A stretch of DNA of 12,217 nt from an uncultured Clostridia bacterium (GTDB lineage Bacteria; Bacillota; Clostridia; TANB77; CAG-508): NCBI GenBank assembly GCA_934179885.1, contig CAKPQY010000007.1, positions 1 to 12,217 of the forward strand, written 5' to 3'. Every line of letters begins with the position of its first letter. The first letter of the stretch is position 1. The position numbers and the translations under genes are program-made. The notes below the pieces were generated by a model. It did not search any database. It saw only the letters and a list, made by a program, of their open reading frames with translations, and was not told the DNA's origin. Below, piece by piece: positions 6,484 through 12,217 of this stretch.

Positions 6484-6906
6484 ATGCTAAATAAAGAAGA
6501 AATAAAAAATATAATACCTCAAAGAGAACCATTTTTAATGATAGATGAGGTTGAAGAATATATACCAGGAGAAAGTTGTATAGCATATAAAAATGTTAGT
6601 GAAGATGAATATTACTTTAAAGGACATTTCCCTGGCAACCCAATAATGCCAGGAGTGTTAATGGTTGAAGCTCTTGCTCAAACAGGTGCAGTTGCAATTC
6701 TTTCAATGGAAGAAAACAAAGGCAGAAATGCTTTGTTTGGAGGAATAAACAATTTGAAATTCAAAAAACAAGTTGTTCCTGGAAATAGATTAAAATTAGA
6801 AGTTAAAATAATAAAGAAAAAAGGACCTATAGGAATAGGAGAAGCAATTGCAACTGTTGATGGAAAAGTTGCAGTAAAAGGAGAATTAACTTTTGCAATT
6901 GTTTAA
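6484..6906 (+). CDS. fabZ: 3-hydroxyacyl-ACP dehydratase
   Basis: Dehydrates beta-hydroxyacyl-ACP to trans-2-enoyl-ACP. A hot-dog fold protein of 140 residues. Seen: PQREPFLMIDEV at 12-23, catalytic His48 in GHFPGNPIMPGV, and Glu62 in MVEALAQ. Tyr-to-Phe or Phe-to-Leu changes near the substrate tunnel would bear on whether it also isomerises (as FabN in enterococci), but I cannot judge that by eye. No fabA, fabM or desaturase is visible, so the source of unsaturated acids is not shown. The ribosome site AAGGAG overlaps the accB stop codon. A 95-base gap with a hairpin follows. Confidence 0.95.
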   Translation: MLNKEEIKNIIPQREPFLMIDEVEEYIPGESCIAYKNVSEDEYYFKGHFPGNPIMPGVLMVEALAQTGAVAILSMEENKGRNALFGGINNLKFKKQVVPGNRLKLEVKIIKKKGPIGIGEAIATVDGKVAVKGELTFAIV

Positions 6907-6955
6907 GAACAAAAGGGGCATGATTAAATTTTAATGACAAAATATAACAAAAATA

Positions 6956-6986
6956 TGAGACCTTTTGGGCTATCCAAACTGTCTCA
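6956..6986 (+). promoter_or_regulatory. Imperfect hairpin in the leader of accC
   Basis: Outer stem TGAGAC (6956-6961)/GTCTCA (6981-6986), a 2x2 internal loop, and inner stem TTTGG (6964-6968)/CCAAA (6974-6978) closed by loop GCTAT. It lies within a 95-base gap, the longest inside the operon, and ends 1 base before the weak ribosome site AAAGGG (6988-6993) of accC. It has no T-run, so it is not an intrinsic terminator. It may be an RNA-processing or translation-control element. An AT-only palindrome (6923-6935) lies upstream in the same gap. Confidence 0.4.
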
Positions 6987-7001
6987 GAAAGGGTTAAAAA
7001 T

Positions 7002-8339
7002 ATGTTAAAAAAAGTATTAATAGCAAATCGAGGAGAAATAGCTGTAAGAATAATAAGAGCATGTAGAGAAATGGGAATAAGAACAGTAGCAGTTTATTCT
7101 GAAGCTGATAAGAATTCATTACATAGACAATTAGCAGATGAAGCTGTTTGTATAGGACCTGCTCCATCAAATAAAAGCTATTTAAATGTAAAAGCAATAA
7201 TAGAAGCAGCTTGTTTAAAAGGATGTGATTGTATACATCCGGGTTATGGCTTTTTATCTGAAAATAGTAGTTTTGCCAAAATGTGTAATGAGATAGGAAT
7301 TAAATTCATTGGACCATCAAGCGAAATGATCGAATTAATGGGTAATAAATCAAAAGCAAAAGATACTATGAAAAAGGCAGGAGTTCCTGTTGTACCAGGA
7401 TCTGATGGATTAGTAGATAATGTATTAGATGCAATAAAAGTAGCTTTAAAAATAGGATATCCAGTTATATTAAAAGCATCTGCCGGAGGCGGAGGAAAAG
7501 GTATTAGAGTTGCTTACAACGAAAAAGAGCTTGTTGAATTTTATGACATTGTAAAGCAAGAGGCTAAAATATCATTTAATGATGATTCAATTTACATAGA
7601 AAAATTTATAGAAAATCCAAGACATATAGAAATTCAAATCATGGCTGATGAATATGGCAACTGTATACATCTAGGTGAAAGAGACTGCACAGTACAAAGA
7701 AAAAATCAAAAAATGCTTGAAGAGACACCATCAGGAGTTATATCAGAAAAATTAAGACAAAAAATGGGGAAAATTGCTGTTAATGCTGTTAAACAAATTG
7801 GATACAGCAATGTAGGGACTATAGAATTTTTAGTTGATAAAAATAAAGATTTCTATTTCATGGAAATGAATACAAGAGCACAGGTGGAACACCCTATAAC
7901 AGAAGCTATTACAGGAGTTGATATAATAAAAGAACAATTTAAAATAGCTTCAGGAGAAAAATTACAATACAAGCAAGAAGATATAAAGTTTACAGGACAT
8001 AGTTTAGAAGCAAGAATTAATGCAGAAAATCCAGATAAAAACTTTATGCCATGTCCAGGAGAAATAAAAGAACTTCATATACCAGGAGGAAATGGCGTAA
8101 GAATAGATACAGCAATATATCCAGGGTATAAAATACCACCAACATATGATTCTATGATAGCAAAAGTCATAGTTCATGGAAAAGATAGAAATGAATCTAT
8201 TGCAAAAATGAAAAGTGCTTTAGGTGAATTTGTTATTGATGGAATTGATACTAATATTGATTTCTTATATAAAATTTTGAAAAATGAAAATTTTATAAAT
8301 AATAATTATGATACATCTTTTATTAGTAAAGAATTTTAA
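7002..8339 (+). CDS. accC: Biotin carboxylase subunit of acetyl-CoA carboxylase
   Basis: Uses ATP and bicarbonate to carboxylate biotin on AccB. The 445 residues cover the whole biotin carboxylase. Seen: N-terminal KVLIANRGEIAVR (4-16), Lys116 and Lys158 for ATP binding, glycine loop GGGGKG (162-167), His208 in PRHIEIQ, Glu275 and Glu288 (metal/ATP), and EMNTRAQVEHP (287-297) with the catalytic Arg292 and Glu296, plus Arg338 in EARINAE. The position after Arg293 in E. coli-type NTRIQVEHP is Ala here. The ribosome site AAAGGG is weak, in contrast with the strong sites of its neighbours. The TAA stop runs directly into the accC-accD hairpin. Confidence 0.96.
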   Translation: MLKKVLIANRGEIAVRIIRACREMGIRTVAVYSEADKNSLHRQLADEAVCIGPAPSNKSYLNVKAIIEAACLKGCDCIHPGYGFLSENSSFAKMCNEIGIKFIGPSSEMIELMGNKSKAKDTMKKAGVPVVPGSDGLVDNVLDAIKVALKIGYPVILKASAGGGGKGIRVAYNEKELVEFYDIVKQEAKISFNDDSIYIEKFIENPRHIEIQIMADEYGNCIHLGERDCTVQRKNQKMLEETPSGVISEKLRQKMGKIAVNAVKQIGYSNVGTIEFLVDKNKDFYFMEMNTRAQVEHPITEAITGVDIIKEQFKIASGEKLQYKQEDIKFTGHSLEARINAENPDKNFMPCPGEIKELHIPGGNGVRIDTAIYPGYKIPPTYDSMIAKVIVHGKDRNESIAKMKSALGEFVIDGIDTNIDFLYKILKNENFINNNYDTSFISKEF

Positions 8340-8375
8340 TGTCCCAAAAGGGACGGTTCTTTTTGGGACATTTTT
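8338..8375 (+). terminator. Hairpin with T-run between accC and accD; possible attenuator or intergenic repeat
   Basis: Arms 8338-8349 and 8361-8372 pair over 12 bp (core TGTCCCAAAA/TTTTGGGACA), extendable by a G-U and a G-C pair, with a T-run to 8375. Inside the loop is a second GGGAC (8350-8354) that can instead pair with GTCCC (8341-8345) around AAAA, so two foldings compete. The gap to accD has only a modest T-run, which suggests partial termination or RNA processing that could set the accD/accA/fabI level. It could also be a dispersed repeat element. Confidence 0.55.
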
Positions 8376-8398
8376 GAACAGGCGAAGGAGTGAATATA

Positions 8399-9250
8399 TT
8401 GGTAATAGATAAAATTAAAAAAATTAACCCAATAAAGTCTGATGAAAAAAATGAAAAAGCATCAGATATGTTAGTTGGCAAATGGCTTAAATGTAGCAAT
8501 TGTAAAGAAATTTTATATAAAGAGGATGTAAAGGACAATTATAGTGTTTGCCCTAATTGTGGTAAACATTTTAGAATATCAGCTAGAAGAAGAATTAAAC
8601 AAATTTTAGATGATGGCACTTTTGAAGAACTAGATGAAGATATGCAAACTAGTGATATGCTTAATTTTGAAGGTTATAAAGATAAAATTAAATTATTACA
8701 AGATAAAACTAAGATACAAGAAGCTATAAAAACAGGAATTGGAGAAATTAATGGTGAAAAAGTAGCAATTGGTGTGATGGATAGCAACTTTTTTATGGGA
8801 AGTATGGGAAGTGTTGTTGGTGAAAAAATTTGCAGATTAGTTGAAAGAGCAATACAATATAAATTACCAGTAATTTTATTTTGTGTGTCAGGTGGAGCAA
8901 GAATGCAAGAAGGTATGATTTCACTAATGCAAATGGCTAAAACATCAGCAGCAATAGCTAAATTAGGTGAGGCTGGACTTCTTTATATATCAGTATTGAC
9001 TGATCCAACAACAGGTGGCGTTACAGCAAGTTTTGCAAGTCTTGGTGATATAATTTTAGCAGAACCAGGTGCTTTAATTGGTTTTGCGGGGCCTAGAGTT
9101 ATTGAGCAAACTATAAAACAAAAATTACCAGATGGTTTTCAAAGTGCAGAATTTTTATTAGAGCATGGATTCATTGATAAAATTGTTAACAGAAAAGAAA
9201 TGAAAGAAACTTTGTATAAAATTTTAAAATTGCACAAAGTACAAAATTAA
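8399..9250 (+). CDS. accD: Acetyl-CoA carboxylase carboxyltransferase, beta subunit
   Basis: With AccA it forms the transferase that moves the carboxyl from biotin to acetyl-CoA. Start chosen at TTG 8399 (283 residues), because GAAGGAGTG (8384-8392) is the ribosome site; the in-frame GTG at 8390 lies within that site and would add MNI. Seen: a four-cysteine zinc ribbon Cys32, Cys35, Cys51, Cys54 (CSNC, then CPNC), then the crotonase-fold domain with SGGARMQEG (164-172), [14 protein letters not shown] (204-217) and [11 protein letters not shown] (228-238). Length and domain order are normal for bacterial AccD. The second TTG-started gene in this operon, which may lower its translation. Confidence 0.94.
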   Translation: MVIDKIKKINPIKSDEKNEKASDMLVGKWLKCSNCKEILYKEDVKDNYSVCPNCGKHFRISARRRIKQILDDGTFEELDEDMQTSDMLNFEGYKDKIKLLQDKTKIQEAIKTGIGEINGEKVAIGVMDSNFFMGSMGSVVGEKICRLVERAIQYKLPVILFCVSGGARMQEGMISLMQMAKTSAAIAKLGEAGLLYISVLTDPTTGGVTASFASLGDIILAEPGALIGFAGPRVIEQTIKQKLPDGFQSAEFLLEHGFIDKIVNRKEMKETLYKILKLHKVQN

Positions 9251-9296
9251 AAATTTAAGTTATGCTGAACATGCAAATAAAGGAAGTGATAAAAGA

Positions 9297-10103
9297 ATGG
9301 ATAAAAAACAATTATCAGCTTGGGATAGAGTTTTAACTGCAAGGAATTCAGAAAGACCAAAATCATTAGATTATATAAATCATATATTTACAAATTTTAT
9401 AGAATTACATGGAGACAGAACATTTGGTGATGACAAATCAATTTTAGGTGGAATTGCAGAATTAGATGGAATTCCGGTAACTGTAATAGGAGAACAAAAA
9501 GGAAAAACAGCCAAAGAGAATATAGAAAGAAATTTTGGAATGCCACATCCAGAAGGATATAGAAAAGCATTAAGATTAATGAAACAAGCAGAAAAATTTG
9601 GAAGACCAATAATAACTTTTATAGATACACCAGGAGCATATCCAGGGATGGAAGCTGAAGAAAGAGGACAAGGAGAAGCAATTGCGAGAAACTTATTAGA
9701 AATGTCAAAATTAAAAGTTCCTACAATATCAGTTGTAATTGGAGAAGGTTCAAGTGGAGGAGCTTTAGCAATTGGTGTAACAGATGTAATTATAATGCTT
9801 GAAAATTCGGTTTATTCAATATTGTCTCCAGAAGGATTTGCAAGTATTTTATATAAAGATTCTAGTAAGTCAGAAGAAGCGGCTGATAAAATGAAAATAA
9901 CAGCAAAGGAATTGAAAAAGTTAGGTATTATTGATAACATAGTAGAAGAACCAGATGGTGGAGCTCAAAAAGATTTTGATGCGGTTTGCAATAATTTAAA
10001 AAATATGTTATTAAAAAATATAAAAAAATTATCAAAGATTCCACAAGAAGATTTGGTAGAAAAAAGATATCAAAAATATAGAAAAATAGGAGGAATTTTA
10101 TAA
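9297..10103 (+). CDS. accA: Acetyl-CoA carboxylase carboxyltransferase, alpha subunit
   Basis: Partner of AccD in malonyl-CoA formation. At 268 residues it is about 50 shorter than E. coli AccA at the N-terminus, as in many Firmicutes. Seen: [14 protein letters not shown] (8-21), HGDRTFGDD (38-46), GEQKGK (65-70), [15 protein letters not shown] (111-125) and the oxyanion/biotin site [12 protein letters not shown] (149-160). The ribosome site AAGGAAGTG is at 9280-9288. Its TAA stop shares one base with the fabI ATG (TAATG), which indicates translational coupling. Confidence 0.95.
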   Translation: MDKKQLSAWDRVLTARNSERPKSLDYINHIFTNFIELHGDRTFGDDKSILGGIAELDGIPVTVIGEQKGKTAKENIERNFGMPHPEGYRKALRLMKQAEKFGRPIITFIDTPGAYPGMEAEERGQGEAIARNLLEMSKLKVPTISVVIGEGSSGGALAIGVTDVIIMLENSVYSILSPEGFASILYKDSSKSEEAADKMKITAKELKKLGIIDNIVEEPDGGAQKDFDAVCNNLKNMLLKNIKKLSKIPQEDLVEKRYQKYRKIGGIL

Positions 10104-10873
10104 TGTTGTTAGAAGGTAAAAAAATATTAATAATGGGAATAAGAAATAAATGGAGTATAGCTTGGGGTGCAGCACAATCTGCATATGAAAATGGAGCAGA
10201 AGTAATATTTACACATAGTTCATTTGAGGCATCAGAAAAAGTAGAAAAGTTAATAGCTGAAATACCTGGAGCAAAAACATACCCATGTGATGCATCAAGT
10301 GATGAATCTATAAAAGAATGTTTTGAAAAAATATTAAAAGAAAATGGAAAAGTAGATGGAATTTTACATGCAATAGCACATGCAAATACTGAAGATTTAA
10401 GAAACGATTTTATAAGAACATCAAGAGATGGATTTGCACATGCAAATGATGTAAGTGCATATTCATTAGTTGCTGTATCAAAAATTGCAAAAGATTTAGA
10501 TATGTTAAACGAAAATTCTAGTATAGTAGCATTAACATATTATGGTTCAGAAAAATCAATTGAAGGATATAATGTAATGGGAGTTGCAAAAGCAGCTTTA
10601 GAAGCAAGTGTTAGATATTTAGCAAGAGACTTAGGAAAAGATGGTATAAGAATAAATGCTATTTCAGCAGGCCCTATTAAAACACTTTCTGCAAAAGGAA
10701 TAAAAGATTTCGGAAGTATTTTAGATGTAGTTGAAGAAAGAGCACCATTACATAAAAATGTAACAGCAAAAGAAGTTGGAGACTGTAGTACATTTTTATT
10801 TAGTAATATGTCTAGTGCTATTACTGGAGAAGTAATTCACGTAGACAATGGATTTTCTACTGTTGGAGTGTAA
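10103..10873 (+). CDS. fabI: Enoyl-ACP reductase, NADH-type
   Basis: Completes each elongation cycle by reducing trans-2-enoyl-ACP. A 256-residue divergent short-chain dehydrogenase. Seen: nucleotide loop MGIRNKWSIAWG (11-22) and the FabI-type catalytic pair Tyr156 and Lys163 with six residues between (YNVMGVAK), unlike the Y-x3-K of FabG; Tyr146/147 is also present. The loop that meets triclosan in FabI reads HAIAHAN (89-95): Ala92 fits other Gram-positive FabI proteins, while His93 stands where Phe is usual in S. aureus and E. coli. Ribosome site AGGAGG at 10088-10093. It is the last gene of the operon; a FabK flavoprotein, common at this step in clostridia, is not in the window. Confidence 0.93.
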   Translation: MLLEGKKILIMGIRNKWSIAWGAAQSAYENGAEVIFTHSSFEASEKVEKLIAEIPGAKTYPCDASSDESIKECFEKILKENGKVDGILHAIAHANTEDLRNDFIRTSRDGFAHANDVSAYSLVAVSKIAKDLDMLNENSSIVALTYYGSEKSIEGYNVMGVAKAALEASVRYLARDLGKDGIRINAISAGPIKTLSAKGIKDFGSILDVVEERAPLHKNVTAKEVGDCSTFLFSNMSSAITGEVIHVDNGFSTVGV

Positions 10874-10927
10874 TTGGACTACGTTGTGTGACATTATATT
10901 TTTTAGTAAGACAAGAAAGAGCAAAAC

Positions 10928-10958
10928 AAAAATCCCACTTTTATTGTGGGATTTTTTT
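10928..10958 (+). terminator. Intrinsic terminator ending the fatty-acid operon
   Basis: An 11-bp stem (10928-10938 with 10946-10956, core ATCCCAC/GTGGGAT) with a 7-nt loop TTTTATT, followed by a T-run to 10958. It lies 54 bases after the fabI stop and separates the operon from the NuoE/NuoF-type unit. Confidence 0.9.
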
Positions 10959-10985
10959 AAAATTTATTGTATAAAAAGTTTAGTT

Positions 10986-11013
10986 TTGATATAATTTTGA
11001 TAGCCATTAAAAT
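10986..11013 (+). promoter_or_regulatory. Candidate promoter of the NuoE/NuoF-type unit
   Basis: TTGATA (10986-10991), a 16-base spacer and TAAAAT (11008-11013) make a fair sigma-A type promoter just after the operon terminator. A perfect TATAAT (11018-11023) lies closer, with TTGATA at 10997-11002 only 15 bases before it. Its start point would fall after the GGGAGG ribosome site (11024-11029), so it is less likely to drive normal translation. Confidence 0.4.
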
Positions 11014-11035
11014 ATACTATAATGGGAGGTAAAAT

Positions 11036-11533
11036 ATGAATAAAAATAACAATAAAAATAACTGTAGTTCTAAACAAATAGATGAATTTATGGAATATGT
11101 ATTTAAAGAATATTTACCAGTAAAAGACAACCTAATTCAAATATTAAATGAAGTACAAGAAAAATTTGGATATGTACCAGAAGAAGCACAAATAAAAATA
11201 TCAGAATTTTTAAAAATACCAATGGCAGAAATATATGGAGTAATTACATTTTATTCTAGATTTACATTAGAGCCAAAAGGAGAATATACAATATCAGTAT
11301 GTTTAGGAACAGCTTGTTATGTTAAAGGTTCACAAAAAATACTAGATAGATTAAAAGAAAGACTAAAAATAGAACCAGGCCAAACAACAGAAGATGGAAA
11401 AATATCTTTAGATACAACAAGATGTGTTGGAGCATGTGGATTAGCACCTGTTTTTACAGTTAATGGAGATGTTTACGGAAAAGCAACTGTAAAAAAATTA
11501 GATGAAGTTTTAGATTCATTATTACAAAAATAG
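11036..11533 (+). CDS. nuoE: NuoE/HndA/HydC-type [2Fe-2S] thioredoxin-like subunit
   Basis: Small iron-sulfur electron carrier of NADH dehydrogenase or NAD(P)-linked [FeFe] hydrogenase complexes. Of 165 residues, the first ~12 are Asn/Lys-rich and not conserved. Residues 15-80 form the helical N-terminal domain (FGYVPEEAQ, IYGVITFYSRF), and 83-165 the thioredoxin-like domain. The cluster ligands are Cys89, Cys94, Cys130 and Cys134 (CLGTAC and CVGAC), the family pattern. The ribosome site GGGAGG is 6 bases before ATG. It is followed after 11 bases by a NuoF-type gene with its own N-terminal 2Fe-2S domain. No other complex I genes are seen, so a soluble hydrogenase (HydABC/Hnd type) is likelier than respiratory complex I. 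The symbol reflects the family, not the complex. Confidence 0.88.
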   Translation: MNKNNNKNNCSSKQIDEFMEYVFKEYLPVKDNLIQILNEVQEKFGYVPEEAQIKISEFLKIPMAEIYGVITFYSRFTLEPKGEYTISVCLGTACYVKGSQKILDRLKERLKIEPGQTTEDGKISLDTTRCVGACGLAPVFTVNGDVYGKATVKKLDEVLDSLLQK

Positions 11534-11544
11534 GGAGGTAATTA

Positions 11545-12217
11545 ATGAAAATTTTAGAAGAAATAAATAAAATAAGAGCACAAAAAAGAAAAGAATTAGA
11601 ACTAAGAGTAAATACAAAATTAGATACCAGAGAAAAACACATATTAGTATGTCATGGAACAGGATGTACATCATCAAAGTCAGCAGAAATATTAGAAAAT
11701 TTTAAGAAAATAATAAAAGAGAAAAACATAGAAAATGTTATAGTAATTAAAACAGGATGTTTTGGCTTATGTGCTAAAGGTCCAATTGTAATAATAAGAC
11801 CAGAAGATACATTTTATGCTATGGTTAAGCCAGAAGACTGCGAAGAAATAATACAAACACATATTATAGAAGGTAATAGAGTAGAAAGATTATTATGCAA
11901 AGATATAGATGGAAAAATTGTAAATAGTCTAGATGAACTTAATTTCTACAAAAAGCAAAAAAGAATTGCTTTAAAAAATTGTGGTGTGATTAATCCTGAA
12001 GATATAGATGAATACATAGCTTTTGATGGATATCTAGCATTAGAAAAAGTTTTAAAGCTAATGACACAAGATGAAGTAATAGAAGAAATAAAAAAATCTG
12101 GATTAAGAGGACGTGGTGGAGCTGGATTTCCAACAGGTCAAAAATGGGAATCAACAAAAAATCAAAATTCAGAACAAAAATATGTTGTATGTAATGCTGA
12201 TGAAGGTGACCCAGGAG
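11545..12217 (+). CDS. nuoF: NuoF/HndC/HydB-type NADH-binding flavoprotein subunit (3' end outside window)
   Basis: Open from ATG 11545 to the window edge, 224 residues visible of a family usually near 600. Residues 33-115 form an N-terminal thioredoxin-like 2Fe-2S domain with Cys36, Cys41, Cys72 and Cys76 (CHGTGC and CFGLC). This is an addition found in hydrogenase-type subunits and absent from plain NuoF. From about 165 the Complex-I 51-kDa domain starts, with the FMN/NADH site [13 protein letters not shown] (189-201) and CNADEGDPG (216-224). The ribosome site GGGAGG overlaps the region just after the nuoE stop. It probably accepts NAD(P)H electrons and shares them with the preceding subunit and a hydrogenase encoded downstream, which I cannot see. 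Confidence 0.9.
   Translation, partial: MKILEEINKIRAQKRKELELRVNTKLDTREKHILVCHGTGCTSSKSAEILENFKKIIKEKNIENVIVIKTGCFGLCAKGPIVIIRPEDTFYAMVKPEDCEEIIQTHIIEGNRVERLLCKDIDGKIVNSLDELNFYKKQKRIALKNCGVINPEDIDEYIAFDGYLALEKVLKLMTQDEVIEEIKKSGLRGRGGAGFPTGQKWESTKNQNSEQKYVVCNADEGDPG

Noticed and set aside
6923..6935. ATTAAATTTTAAT as a FapR/FabT-like operator
   Set aside because: A/T-only palindromes are common by chance in DNA this AT-rich, and it does not match the operator patterns I know.
8390..8398. GTG start for accD
   Set aside because: It overlaps the AAGGAGTG ribosome site; TTG 8399 has 8-base spacing. The difference is only three residues.
11018..11023. Perfect TATAAT as the -10 of the NuoE-type gene
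   Set aside because: Transcription would start after the GGGAGG ribosome site, and the spacer to TTGATA is 15 bases; kept only as an alternative.
1..12217. CRISPR array, tRNA or rRNA genes, insertion sequence with intact transposase, or DGR reverse transcriptase
   Set aside because: I looked for regularly spaced repeats, cloverleaf ends and RT motifs on both strands and saw none in this window.

Overview
The window looks like a chromosomal piece of a very AT-rich, low-GC Bacillota, most likely a clostridial gut-type lineage. This rests on strong Shine-Dalgarno sites (AGGAGG variants), AGA/ATA/A-ending codon preference, TAA stops almost throughout, TTG as well as ATG starts, and a type II fatty-acid synthase operon in clostridial order next to an NADH-linked hydrogenase/NuoEF-type pair. 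I cannot name a species from the sequence.

Region 1 (1-1485) is accessory DNA. It opens with the 3' part of a gene (open from the window edge to 1025) for a secreted-type protein with a C-terminal formylglycine-generating-enzyme/C-type-lectin-like domain. Its last ~52 codons (846-1001) differ sharply from the rest: about 49% GC against roughly a third upstream, and 45 of 52 codons ending in C or T. This is what the variable repeat of a diversity-generating retroelement (DGR) target looks like, and it is the most interesting item here. Two inverted repeats follow directly, including a 27-bp-arm, 80-bp palindrome. Then come a short remnant of an Rpn/PD-(D/E)XK nuclease-type gene and a strong intrinsic terminator. 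No reverse transcriptase, template repeat or avd gene is visible, so if this is a DGR target its machinery lies outside the window.

Region 2 (1486-10958) is one tightly packed plus-strand operon for fatty-acid synthesis initiation and elongation: birA-like biotin ligase, fabH, fabD, fabG, fabF, accB, fabZ, accC, accD, accA, fabI, closed by an intrinsic terminator. AccB is biotinylated by the ligase. AccC carboxylates the biotin and AccD/AccA transfer the carboxyl to acetyl-CoA, giving malonyl-CoA. FabD loads malonyl onto ACP, FabH starts the chain, FabF elongates, and FabG, FabZ and FabI complete the reduction cycle. No acyl carrier protein gene and no FapR/FabT-type regulator gene lie in the operon part seen. 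The ligase is unusually small (172 aa). Two hairpins break the operon: one just before accC and one, with two mutually exclusive pairings, between accC and accD.

Region 3 (10959-12217) starts a new transcription unit with a NuoE/HndA/HydC-type 2Fe-2S protein and the first 224 residues of a NuoF/HndC/HydB-type flavoprotein running off the window end. These are probably the diaphorase part of an NAD(P)-dependent or electron-bifurcating [FeFe] hydrogenase, whose catalytic subunit would be expected just downstream.
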